Shown: piece by piece, positions 15,010-24,002 of the stretch
Layout of the letters: every line of letters starts with the position of its first letter
Position numbering within the stretch: the first letter of the stretch is position 1
Origin: Bacillota bacterium
Lineage (GTDB): Bacteria; Bacillota; Clostridia; Lachnospirales; Lachnospiraceae
Assembly (NCBI GenBank): GCA_023421075.1
Contig: JAEZUM010000094.1
Span: forward strand, 1 to 56,609
Reading direction: 5' to 3'
Length of the DNA: 56,609 nucleotides
The notes under the pieces: generated by a model
Database searches by the model: none
Told to the model about the DNA's origin: nothing
The model's input: the letters and a program-made list of their open reading frames with translations, nothing else
Translations under genes and position numbers: made by a program

Positions 15010-16785
15010 ATGATTAAATATAAAGCTTTTTTTCTGCGCATTTTTCCTGTTATGCTAGTAATTATATTATTATTAGGCTCATCTAATATAGCCGCTGCGA
15101 AGACGTCTACAACCTACAGACGACCGGGTGGCAGGAATCCAGTAACGGCGACTCCAACACCAACGATTAAACCGACACCGACTGTGTCACCGAGTCCTAC
15201 TGCTACTCCGACACCGACTGCCACACCAACTCCAACAGTTAAGCCGACACCAACCGCTACACCAACTCCGACTGCTACTCCAACCCCAACGGTTACACCA
15301 ACGATACCGGGTTATCAAAAGGTAGCATACGTTAAGAATTTTGGCGCATATGGTGATGGCGTTCGTGATGACACCGATGCAATTAATAGAGCCTTGAACA
15401 GCGGTTCGGATGCTGTTGTTTTTGAAGCGAATGCGACTTACAAAACAAAAAACATTATCACGATGAAGACCTCCGGTGTTACCATTTTAGGTAATAATGC
15501 GATCCTCTTTACCGATAATGATTACAGAAGTACTACCAACTACTATGAATGGTACTTTAATGTGGAAGCAAGTAATATTACGATAAAAGACTTAAATATA
15601 GAAGCAAGAGAAACGAAATTAGTTGGATATAAAACACAGTTTGTAATTATGAATGCAACGAATGTAACCGTTGATCATTGTTCGTTCACCATACCTTCTA
15701 CCGTTTTACCCGTTGGTGCTTCGCGTGATCTTGAGTATAGTAACCTGGATCTTTTTACCGGATGGCATAATATAACGATACAAAACTCAACCTTTACTAA
15801 CTTAGCGGATACCAATGCCGGTGTATGTGCAGAATTTCGTGATATATATAATCATGGTGCTTCTGATTTAATTTTTACAAACAATACCCTAACTTCAAAC
15901 TGCCATGATGAGATCCTTGCATCCTTCACCGGTTCTACCACTACGATCGCGAATCTATCTATAACAAATAACAATATTAATGCGTTAGCAGGCGTGGTAT
16001 CGAAGCCAAGAACACTAGGTCTTAGTCTGGGTTATGACGGATTTGGCTTAAATAATGTTACGTTTTCGGGAAACACCTTAAATGTTTCTGCAGATTATGC
16101 CGCAATCGCCATTGGTGATTCCAAAAACGTCACGATCAATAATAATACGATTAACTTCACACCCCTCACGAACTATAATCCGGTGTATGTATTTAAAGGT
16201 TCTTCTGTAGATAACAATATAACCATAGCAAATAATACGATAGAAATAAAAAATAGCCCTACTGCTAACTTTGGCGGTATCTCAGATGGGTATTTATACA
16301 TATCCTATAATGACATTACCGTTAACACCAAGGTAAACGAAGCTTTATTCATGAATAACTCTGTCGTTAATAACAATACCATTAAGGTGAATGCAGATAC
16401 CAAGCGTTTAGGCAGCTCCTTAATTTCCTTTCAAGATAATGTGGTAAACTTCAATGGTTCTATTTCAACGATGTTTGAATTTTACAACAAAACACTTTTT
16501 ACCGATGTTACGATAACCAATAATACGATTAGCTGTCAATCAACCAGCACATTGAATGAAACACTCTTTATGTTAAACGGAACGACATTGAGTGGATATG
16601 TATTTACATTCTCAGATAATAAGGTATCCTGTCCGCCATCCGCTTCAATGAAATCATTTTATTACATGGCAATCACGGATAAAACTACGCAAAAGATAGT
16701 ATTAACCAATAATACTATCCCAATGTTTACGAATACCTATATAGAAGGAGGAAAATCCTCGATCTATAATATTATCCTGGCTTAA
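15010..16785 (+). CDS. Secreted parallel beta-helix protein (pectate-lyase-like fold) with Pro/Thr linker, c-di-GMP controlled
   Basis: The 591-residue product has a signal peptide (about 1-30, cut near NIAAA), a Pro-Thr linker of TPTP-type repeats (about 47-99), and then a right-handed beta-helix domain. The domain opens VKNFGAYGDGVRDDTDAINRA, the hallmark of the pectate lyase superfamily seen in polygalacturonases, phage tailspikes and alginate-type epimerases or lyases. Many NNTI/NNT turns give the regular rungs. Catalytic residues cannot be assigned, so it may cleave, epimerise or simply bind a polysaccharide. AAGGAGG precedes the ATG. It lies in, and faces opposite to, the polysaccharide locus, making that polymer a plausible substrate. 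No cell-wall anchor is seen. Confidence 0.85.
   Translation: MIKYKAFFLRIFPVMLVIILLLGSSNIAAAKTSTTYRRPGGRNPVTATPTPTIKPTPTVSPSPTATPTPTATPTPTVKPTPTATPTPTATPTPTVTPTIPGYQKVAYVKNFGAYGDGVRDDTDAINRALNSGSDAVVFEANATYKTKNIITMKTSGVTILGNNAILFTDNDYRSTTNYYEWYFNVEASNITIKDLNIEARETKLVGYKTQFVIMNATNVTVDHCSFTIPSTVLPVGASRDLEYSNLDLFTGWHNITIQNSTFTNLADTNAGVCAEFRDIYNHGASDLIFTNNTLTSNCHDEILASFTGSTTTIANLSITNNNINALAGVVSKPRTLGLSLGYDGFGLNNVTFSGNTLNVSADYAAIAIGDSKNVTINNNTINFTPLTNYNPVYVFKGSSVDNNITIANNTIEIKNSPTANFGGISDGYLYISYNDITVNTKVNEALFMNNSVVNNNTIKVNADTKRLGSSLISFQDNVVNFNGSISTMFEFYNKTLFTDVTITNNTISCQSTSTLNETLFMLNGTTLSGYVFTFSDNKVSCPPSASMKSFYYMAITDKTTQKIVLTNNTIPMFTNTYIEGGKSSIYNIILA
15148..15309 (+). repeat. Degenerate repeat coding for the Pro/Thr linker
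   Basis: About 18 imperfect copies of a 9-bp unit coding for T-P-T/T-P-A type tripeptides form the linker between the signal peptide and the beta-helix. Such tracts often change in copy number between strains. Confidence 0.8.
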
Positions 16786-16826
16786 CTTTGTAATTTCCTG
16801 CTTTAAAAAGATTGATTATATGGTTT

Positions 16827-16879
16827 AATAAACCTGATACCTAGTAGACTATTACGGTCTGCCTTGTATCAGGTTTATT
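16827..16879. terminator. Hairpin between convergent genes, probable bidirectional terminator
   Basis: Fourteen-base perfect arms (16827-16840 and 16866-16879, AATAAACCTGATAC and its complement) lie between the beta-helix stop and the convergent glycosyltransferase stop. U-rich tails are short on both sides. Confidence 0.65.
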
Positions 16880-16893
16880 ATGTTGAAGGTAAA

Positions 16894-18945
16894 TTAGTTC
16901 GCTGCTTCCTCTTTTAATAGCTTTGTCAGGACTTCAAAACCTTCCGATATTCCGGAATTATCATTTTCCCCCTTCCAGGTTCCGGGGGTTTCTTTAACGG
17001 CAGCTTCCAACTCGCTGATATCTTGTATTACTCTTATATATCCCAAATCCGAAACCCACTTGAAAACCTCGATCAGCTTTTCTTTCTCATTTGGCAGAGC
17101 AATGCAAGGGGTTTGCGTAATTGCGCAAAATAACATACCATGTAAGTGATCCGTAATAACAACCTCTGCTTTTGCTATCTTTTGAAGAAAGGAGGCAACT
17201 ACCTCTTTTCGATCAAAAATACTAATATTCGAATTTAAGATCGAATCATTGAACCGAATATCCTTTCTATATCGTTGAACGACATTTCGAATAAGTATTT
17301 GGTCTTGTTCAGATAAGGCTCCCTCAATGTCATTATGCATGAGAAGCAAGGCTCCGCTTCGTTCAAATTCAAATCCTTTCTTATAATTAGAATAAAGTAA
17401 TACATCCGGTATTAAAACAACATTACAGTCAAAGTACTGCTTTGCCAGTTCATAAGAGGATTGGTCTCTGACACAAAGGGTTACATTTTTGCATTTCTTA
17501 ATAAAGCTTTGGTCCCTTACCAGTTGTAATATCCCATCCTCAGAGGAATCATAATGAATCGTCTGAGGAAATATTACTTTTTTGTTGTTCCTATATATTT
17601 TCATTACATCTCCCCGAATACATTCCGAGAGAGAATTCACCTGTTCCATATTCCCACCGCCCGGAAGACAGATCAAATCTCTGCTTTTGATAAGAAACAG
17701 GAGCATCCGGCGTACCGTCAAATACTCGGAGGCAGTAATTTCAATAATAGAATGCTCCGGAAATACATCCCTGAGATATTCCATTTCGGAAATTGCAATT
17801 TGGTGATCCTTCAGATCTTTAAAATCCTCCGTTCCGATTAAGAAAATACGTTTTTTTGAGAATATCTTTCCTTTGTTGTTCTGGAAAACCTCTGATAGTT
17901 TCCATCTTCTCTTATAGGATTCTAGAATACGAGTATTAAGGTTATCAAATCTCCTTGTTATCAAAAACAAACAAATCAATAAAACGACAATACCTCTAAC
18001 AAAACCAAAATATCTTATTACCGAGAAGGGTTTTCCCGTAACTCGTTTCAGGTTTCTATAGAAATAATCCTTATCATTCATAGCCGCTATTGATTTTTTG
18101 TAATTTTCCTTTGTGGCACCCCTTAGCTGCTCGTACATAATGCTATAAAACAGCACCGGGAATTCCTTATAAAGAACGGTGTTTCGAAAATCATTTGTTA
18201 TCTTCTCTTCCATCAGTTTACTTAATGCAATCGATGCAGATAGTCTCGGCTCTTTCGCCGCTTGTGACATAATGGAATTTTCCCGGATCAGATAATGATA
18301 CAACACAACAGGTATACAGGAAATCTTTTTGACATATAACGCAAAGTTTAAGGAGAATCCGAAGTCTTCCGCAAAAATCAGCTTATTATCCCAGAAAAAC
18401 AACTGGTTCTTCTGAATGATATCTGCTTTATAAAGCCTATTCCATGCTTCCCAGCCGACGGTATATTTGGCCAGCTTATTTACGATATAATCGATTCTGT
18501 TATGATCATCGATTTGATATAATCCGGTATTAAAATTACTGATTGACAACAGGTTATCCTTTTCATCCACTCGGTCATAATTAAAAATCACCAAATCCGC
18601 GGAGGTTGCAATAGCATTATGCAACGCTATTTCTATTAAATTGCTCTCAATATAGTCATCCCCATCAAAGAAATAAACATAATCCCCGGTAAATACCTTC
18701 AACCCTGCATTTCTTGCATCGGAAAGACCTCCGTTGATTTTATGTATTACTCTAATTCTAGGATCGATCTTAGCATATTCATCACATATCATCGGACAGT
18801 TATCCGGAGAACCATCATCAACCAAAATAATCTCCAGATTATAATAGGTTTGAGCGAGGGCTGATTCAATACAGCGACGAATATACTGCTCCACTTTATA
18901 AATCGGAATAATAATACTTACTTTATAATTCATATCCATATTCAT
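16894..18945 (-). CDS. GT2 glycosyltransferase fused to polysaccharide pyruvyltransferase-like domain (paralogue A)
   Basis: Residues 1-320 form a GT-A family 2 glycosyltransferase: VSIIIPIYK, VDDGSPD (42-48), the metal-binding DGDD (94-97) and AEDFG as the base region. A hydrophobic stretch follows (about 316-331). Residues 365-683 are a pyruvyltransferase-type (PF04230-like) domain. Here the pyruvyl domain looks eroded: the family NxGDxx loop reads DLKDHQ (377-382), GGGNLG reads GGGNME (429-434), and TDRLHG reads TDHLHG (598-603). The GT2 half keeps its key residues, so a transferase role is likely and pyruvylation doubtful. ATG at 18945 follows AAGGAGGGAG. Its paralogue is the next gene upstream. 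Confidence 0.85.
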   Translation of the reverse strand: MNMDMNYKVSIIIPIYKVEQYIRRCIESALAQTYYNLEIILVDDGSPDNCPMICDEYAKIDPRIRVIHKINGGLSDARNAGLKVFTGDYVYFFDGDDYIESNLIEIALHNAIATSADLVIFNYDRVDEKDNLLSISNFNTGLYQIDDHNRIDYIVNKLAKYTVGWEAWNRLYKADIIQKNQLFFWDNKLIFAEDFGFSLNFALYVKKISCIPVVLYHYLIRENSIMSQAAKEPRLSASIALSKLMEEKITNDFRNTVLYKEFPVLFYSIMYEQLRGATKENYKKSIAAMNDKDYFYRNLKRVTGKPFSVIRYFGFVRGIVVLLICLFLITRRFDNLNTRILESYKRRWKLSEVFQNNKGKIFSKKRIFLIGTEDFKDLKDHQIAISEMEYLRDVFPEHSIIEITASEYLTVRRMLLFLIKSRDLICLPGGGNMEQVNSLSECIRGDVMKIYRNNKKVIFPQTIHYDSSEDGILQLVRDQSFIKKCKNVTLCVRDQSSYELAKQYFDCNVVLIPDVLLYSNYKKGFEFERSGALLLMHNDIEGALSEQDQILIRNVVQRYRKDIRFNDSILNSNISIFDRKEVVASFLQKIAKAEVVITDHLHGMLFCAITQTPCIALPNEKEKLIEVFKWVSDLGYIRVIQDISELEAAVKETPGTWKGENDNSGISEGFEVLTKLLKEEAAN

Positions 18946-19023
18946 ACTCCCTCCTTCGTATCGTGTAATAAGGCCATACAACCATGTCTTAGTACATAAA
19001 AGTGAATAAGCTAAGAAGCAAAA

Positions 19024-21060
19024 TCACTTCACTTTACTCTTCAGCAGCTTCGTCAGAACATCAAAGCCCTCTAATATGTTCGAATTGTCATAGCTTATCG
19101 TCTCAAGTTTCAATAGCTTTCCAATGGCTTCCTCCAACTCACTCATTTGATTAATCATGACGATATAATCTAAATTTACAAGCCATTCATAGACTCCTTT
19201 CACCTTATGGTTATAGTTTGATAATACAACGCATGGAGTCTTCGTAATTGCACAAAACACCATGCCATGCAAACGATCCGTTATGACAAATTCGGACTCT
19301 GCTATCTTGCGAACAAACTCGTCCAACACTTCACTTCTATCATTAATACTAATATCCATAATTAGCTGAGTATCATTCCTTCGAATCTCTGAGGTATATT
19401 GCTTAGCAACCAGTTCGACAAATTGCTTTTCCTGCTCAGAGATTATGCCCTCCAAATCATTTCGTAAGAGAAGAAGTGCACCCTTGCGATTGAGCTTAAA
19501 TCGATCCGAGTAATTCGAATATAATACGATATCCGGTGTTAGGATAACATTGCAATCAAAATATTCTTTTGCCAGTTCATAGGAATAATTTTCTCTGATA
19601 CACAAAGTCAAATTCATGCTATTTTTTATACTGCTTTGATCTTTTTCTAATTCCACTTTTCCCGTTTCAGAGCTGTCATAATGGATCGTTTGGGGAAAGA
19701 TTATTTTCTCATTCCTTCGGAATTTTAACATTAGGTCTCTTCGGATATGTTCCGCCAGCATATAAAAGTTCCCTAGATTACCTCCGCCATGCATACAGAT
19801 GATATCCCTTCGTCGAATAATGAAAGGCAGTAAGCGATTAATAGCAAAATACCTTGAAGCAGCAATTTCAACAATCGCATAATCCGGTAATGTATTCTTA
19901 AGATACTCAATCTCTGAGATGGCGATATGATGATCTCCCAGATTCCAGAAATCCTCACAACCAATTAAAAAGAGTCGTTTTTTTGAAAATATCTTAGTTT
20001 TATTATATCGAAAGGTCTCAAATATTTTTCGGAACTTATTAATCATATGAATAATAAAGATCCCTATTTTGTCCGTTTTTTTGGAGGTAATAAAAACACA
20101 CTGCAAGAAAAATGCAATTCCCTTTACAGCCCTATAATATCTTATGAATGATAAAAACCTAGCAGCTACCTTCTTATTTCTTTCATAAAAAAACCTTTTA
20201 TCCTCGATACTGTCTAATTCATTTTTATAATTATAATCGTTTAATTTGCTTAGCTGTTCATTCATTAACGCAAATACCAGAAAGGGTACATCCTTTTCTG
20301 TTCTGGTACCTTGAAAGGATGTTCTTATCTTGTCTTCCACCAATTTGCATAATTCAATCGCTTCATTTAACTTCGGTTTGGTTGGGGACTGAGCCCGGTC
20401 AGAGGCTTTGGGAATCCGGTAGTAATATAACAGTTGGGGTAGGTAGCAGATCTTTGTCACATGGAGTGCATAATTCAAGGTAAAGCCAAGATCCTCCGTT
20501 CCGTTTAATCCTTTGTCCCAGAAGATTAGCTGATTCCTTCGAATTAGATCCATTCGAAACAACCGGTTTCCAACCTCCCAGCCTGACTTGTATTGCTGTA
20601 GGTTATCGATTATAAACGTTAACCTGTTATGATCTGAAATGTCATATAAATCGGCTTTCCATCTTACCTGTGATAATAGGTTATCGAATTCATCAATTTT
20701 ATTATAATCAAATAGAACCAAATCTGCCGAGGTAGCGACCATGTGTTCCAGGGCGACATCAATTAAGGTGTCTACCACATAGTCACAGCTCTCAAGAATA
20801 TAAACATAATCACCGGTTGCGGCCGTAAGTCCTGCATTTTTAGCATTCGACAGGCCTTCCTTTGCCTTATGTATCACTTGAATTCTATCATCCCTTCCGG
20901 CGTAGCCATCGCATATCCTATTCACTTCATCCGTAGAACCTTCCTCCACCAGGATAATTTCCAGGTTATGATAGGTCTGCGTTATAATTGAGTCGATGCA
21001 TCGAAGGAGATGCTTCTCTGCATTCATAATCGGAATAATAACACTTACTAGTCTGCTCAT
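19024..21060 (-). CDS. GT2-like domain fused to polysaccharide pyruvyltransferase (paralogue B)
   Basis: The 678-residue protein is alignable with paralogue A along its length. Here the N-terminal GT2 half has lost expected acidic residues: VDDGS reads VEEGS (38-42) and the metal site DGDD reads ESCD (90-93), so sugar transfer is doubtful. The C-terminal pyruvyltransferase half keeps the family motifs NLGDHH (373-378), GGGNLG (425-430) and TDRLHG (594-599). That enzyme class adds ketal-linked pyruvate from phosphoenolpyruvate to sugars. ATG at 21060 follows GTGGGAG. It lies between the flippase and paralogue A in the same direction, probably one transcript. Confidence 0.84.
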   Translation of the reverse strand: MSRLVSVIIPIMNAEKHLLRCIDSIITQTYHNLEIILVEEGSTDEVNRICDGYAGRDDRIQVIHKAKEGLSNAKNAGLTAATGDYVYILESCDYVVDTLIDVALEHMVATSADLVLFDYNKIDEFDNLLSQVRWKADLYDISDHNRLTFIIDNLQQYKSGWEVGNRLFRMDLIRRNQLIFWDKGLNGTEDLGFTLNYALHVTKICYLPQLLYYYRIPKASDRAQSPTKPKLNEAIELCKLVEDKIRTSFQGTRTEKDVPFLVFALMNEQLSKLNDYNYKNELDSIEDKRFFYERNKKVAARFLSFIRYYRAVKGIAFFLQCVFITSKKTDKIGIFIIHMINKFRKIFETFRYNKTKIFSKKRLFLIGCEDFWNLGDHHIAISEIEYLKNTLPDYAIVEIAASRYFAINRLLPFIIRRRDIICMHGGGNLGNFYMLAEHIRRDLMLKFRRNEKIIFPQTIHYDSSETGKVELEKDQSSIKNSMNLTLCIRENYSYELAKEYFDCNVILTPDIVLYSNYSDRFKLNRKGALLLLRNDLEGIISEQEKQFVELVAKQYTSEIRRNDTQLIMDISINDRSEVLDEFVRKIAESEFVITDRLHGMVFCAITKTPCVVLSNYNHKVKGVYEWLVNLDYIVMINQMSELEEAIGKLLKLETISYDNSNILEGFDVLTKLLKSKVK

Positions 21061-21106
21061 AGGCAACTCCCACTTCCCTAAATTGTATGCATTCTTGTTC
21101 TATCTT

Positions 21107-22657
21107 CTAGATTTCTTTTCTATTTTGAAGCGATCTGATCTTATTTTTCACTTTACGAATCATCTGTTCATTAATATAATCAAATTCTTTACTTCGATAG
21201 AATAAAACGAGTATGATAGCATTCGGTACAATCATACAAATGATTAATTTTATGATAAGATTGAGGACAGAAACTGTGCTGATTGTTTGACTTAATAAAT
21301 AGGTTCCAACACAACAGCCAACTGCAATCGCCCAATAGAAAGCCTGTCTTCTAAAATAATAAATCGGAGATTTCTTAAAATAATTCTTAAAAAGAATGAA
21401 GGGTTCATACCACATATTGGTGAGCATTCTTGCAATTGCGGTAGCCAGTAATATTCCAAATAAACCATACATTTTACCTAAGATCACGGACAGCACCAGA
21501 TTGATGAAGGCTGTGATCAGAAAAACATATTTTGTCTGCCGGAACATCCCGGTGGTATCGCGATAAACTGAAATCGATGTAATTGAACCCGGCATGAAAA
21601 AATTAAGTACGATAATGCTTACGGTCAGCATCCCAAAGACAAATTCCTTACCCACCCACAGGGTTATAAAATCATTAAATAGTACCAAAAAGCAAACGGA
21701 GCAAAAGGTCATAATCCAAAAGACGATAAAATTAAAAATATTAAATATTTCATACTTTCGATCGTTATCCTCGGAGGCATTTAAATTACCAATGCTTGAA
21801 GTAACGGAATCAAATATAATATCGGTAAAGCTATAGATGGCAACGATAATCGTTAGATAGTTTGAGTAAAAGCCTACATATACTGTTCCGACAAGGATGG
21901 ATATTATGAAGTTATCCGTATTATTTAACAACACTCCACCCAGCTTGTATAAAAACATGGATTTTACATTCTCAAAGATACTTTTTTTCGTAGCGGTGTC
22001 GAGTTCTCTGGATCCTTGTATATAGGGGTATATTTTCTTTGCTTTATTCGATTGAAACCAATTAACCAGTAAGGTTCTCAGGATAAACACCATCAAATAC
22101 AGCATGAAATTTTTAAATACAACCAAAACAATAATTTGTACAAGAGTCTGAAGGATTGACCCTACGAGGGAGTACACGGTTATTAAGTAGCTTTTTTGAT
22201 CCGCTGTTATGATTGTATATTTATATGACATTAAATAGGAGATCACAATGTTCGCCACATACAGCAAATAATAAAACGATAAATAAGGTATCTCTGTATT
22301 TAGATTTACCACAAACGGCAAAAGGGGAAGCATCCCAATTCCGATCACTGCTACCACAAAGGCAAGCCTATGATATATTTTTTTGTAATAGGTCATCAGT
22401 GCCACTACCGTCTCCGTATCGTTTTGTGCTAACGGCTTGTACATACTATAGATAATTGCAGTTCCAAAGCCCAGATCCGCCAAGGATAGTACCATTAAAA
22501 CATTATAAAACATTGCATTAATTCCCAGATATTCTATCCCTAGCGCGTGTATGAATATCGTGCGCCCTATCAGCTGCAATATCATAGAAATTACCTGGCT
22601 TACGGAGCCTGCTAAAATATTAAGTGTTACGTATTGTTTTCTGGTTTTTTTCTCCAA
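21107..22657 (-). CDS. Polysaccharide flippase, Wzx/MOP family
   Basis: The flippase moves lipid-linked repeat units across the cytoplasmic membrane. The 516-residue product has about 12-14 membrane helices and the family opening with ILAGSVSQVISMILQLIGRT, followed by GIEYLGINAMFYNVLMVLSL and LADLGFGTAIIYSMY. The C-terminus is basic. The start is TTG at 22657, preceded by AAGGAG at 9 bp; no better in-frame start exists. It sits between the PP-loop genes and the GT2-pyruvyltransferase fusions. Confidence 0.92.
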   Translation of the reverse strand: MEKKTRKQYVTLNILAGSVSQVISMILQLIGRTIFIHALGIEYLGINAMFYNVLMVLSLADLGFGTAIIYSMYKPLAQNDTETVVALMTYYKKIYHRLAFVVAVIGIGMLPLLPFVVNLNTEIPYLSFYYLLYVANIVISYLMSYKYTIITADQKSYLITVYSLVGSILQTLVQIIVLVVFKNFMLYLMVFILRTLLVNWFQSNKAKKIYPYIQGSRELDTATKKSIFENVKSMFLYKLGGVLLNNTDNFIISILVGTVYVGFYSNYLTIIVAIYSFTDIIFDSVTSSIGNLNASEDNDRKYEIFNIFNFIVFWIMTFCSVCFLVLFNDFITLWVGKEFVFGMLTVSIIVLNFFMPGSITSISVYRDTTGMFRQTKYVFLITAFINLVLSVILGKMYGLFGILLATAIARMLTNMWYEPFILFKNYFKKSPIYYFRRQAFYWAIAVGCCVGTYLLSQTISTVSVLNLIIKLIICMIVPNAIILVLFYRSKEFDYINEQMIRKVKNKIRSLQNRKEI

Positions 22658-22742
22658 TATTTCAGCTCCTTATCATTACGGGATGACCCAAATCGGTGTA
22701 AAAATCAGCCGTATCTTCGAGCCAGATCTATATCGCTTCCAA

Positions 22743-23972
22743 TCAAGCATAAATTGTCCTAATCCTGCGTATTAGGCGATAGATAAATCTTCTCTGCGCG
22801 GATAGCTCCTTCTTTAGATCCATCCTGTAATACCATCTTAAACCTTTATTCACTTGATTTATATTATAATTTTTACGCAGTTCATCTTGAATGATTTGAT
22901 AAAGCACCATGCAAGAGGGATGCGAAAAATGGATCTCCCTTCTAAAATCCTTCATCATATCGGCCAACTCCTCGTCCTTATAATGGAAGCCATAGTTACG
23001 AGGATCATTTCTACCGGCCAATAAACATAATATGGTAAGATGACATTTCTCACAGTGGCAGCAATTCGAGCCACCCTCTGACTCCCAACAAACCCTTAGC
23101 TGCAGAGGCGTATCCATTCTCTTGGCATAATCACTGATCCGGTTCACCTTATCCTGACGACTATACTCAAACCCATCATGAACTACTTGACTACCGCAAA
23201 ATCGAACAAAATTATCGATAGAGGGATCGGATGCACAGGTTGATCTGTCTTCTTTTGTAAAAGAGGAGGCTATGTAGACTGTCTTTAACTTATTTTGATA
23301 TGCAAAGGGAGCCGCATGACCAATGACCCCAATCCCATGCTGAAATCCATACCACCAGTTATTTCCCGTTAATCGGGTTACATATTCGCTTAGTGCAGCT
23401 TCGTCCAAAAATCTCCGGAAGGAGGTTTTAATGGATACATAATCCAGATTGTTATTCGCAGCTACTTCTTCGATATAATGATCCACCAGCTTCCAGCCGG
23501 CTTGATCCTCAAAGGAAATATCGGCTCCCCAAAGAGTGATTAATGCCGGTTTTTCCTCTATATGTGAAATTAGCGTATTAAAAGCATCGACTCCACCGCT
23601 AAAAAACACTGCGGTCTTATTGGAAGTCTCCTGACCATTTTCCGTTACCTTCTTAGGAGTGATTTTCCCTTTAAACGAAATCTGCGGATACATATCGGCA
23701 AACCCCTTCTTGAATTCTTCTATACTTTCGTAGAAGTCTTTATCGATATCCTCTAAGATTACTTCACCGTCAAAGATCCAGACCACCGGCAATATATTAC
23801 AGAGAAACGGAATGATTGCTACACTTTGAGGAACCGTATCCAACTCTTTCGAATACTCGGCAAAAAAAGTGTTCGTAGCTTTAAAATACCTTTCCCATTG
23901 GCCACTTACCGTATAGCTGCACACAAGACGATTCGCGTTTACTCTGATATCCTCAATAACAATTTTATTCAT
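22743..23972 (-). CDS. PP-loop ATP-pyrophosphatase-like protein, paralogue 1
   Basis: The 409-residue product has an N-terminal domain of about 115 residues that I do not recognise. A PP-loop follows, FFSGGVDAFNTL (SGGVD at 125-129), the ATP-binding motif of enzymes that adenylate a substrate and release pyrophosphate (QueC, ThiI, asparagine synthetase, sugar amidotransferases). Later come WGADISFED, NNWWYGFQHGIG and a cysteine cluster, C295 with C304, C305, C307 and C310, likely zinc-binding. In some O-antigen loci PP-loop enzymes amidate acetamido sugars; whether these do so is not shown. AAGGAG precedes the ATG. It is next to a 416-residue paralogue, downstream in the same direction. Confidence 0.75.
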   Translation of the reverse strand: MNKIVIEDIRVNANRLVCSYTVSGQWERYFKATNTFFAEYSKELDTVPQSVAIIPFLCNILPVVWIFDGEVILEDIDKDFYESIEEFKKGFADMYPQISFKGKITPKKVTENGQETSNKTAVFFSGGVDAFNTLISHIEEKPALITLWGADISFEDQAGWKLVDHYIEEVAANNNLDYVSIKTSFRRFLDEAALSEYVTRLTGNNWWYGFQHGIGVIGHAAPFAYQNKLKTVYIASSFTKEDRSTCASDPSIDNFVRFCGSQVVHDGFEYSRQDKVNRISDYAKRMDTPLQLRVCWESEGGSNCCHCEKCHLTILCLLAGRNDPRNYGFHYKDEELADMMKDFRREIHFSHPSCMVLYQIIQDELRKNYNINQVNKGLRWYYRMDLKKELSAQRRFIYRLIRRIRTIYA

Positions 23973-24002
23973 CCCTTGTTTCTCCTTTCTGATTAAACTA
24001 TT

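Noticed and set aside
15148..15309. CRISPR-like repetitive tract
   Set aside because: The short units code for a Pro/Thr linker in frame with the secreted protein, with no spacers.
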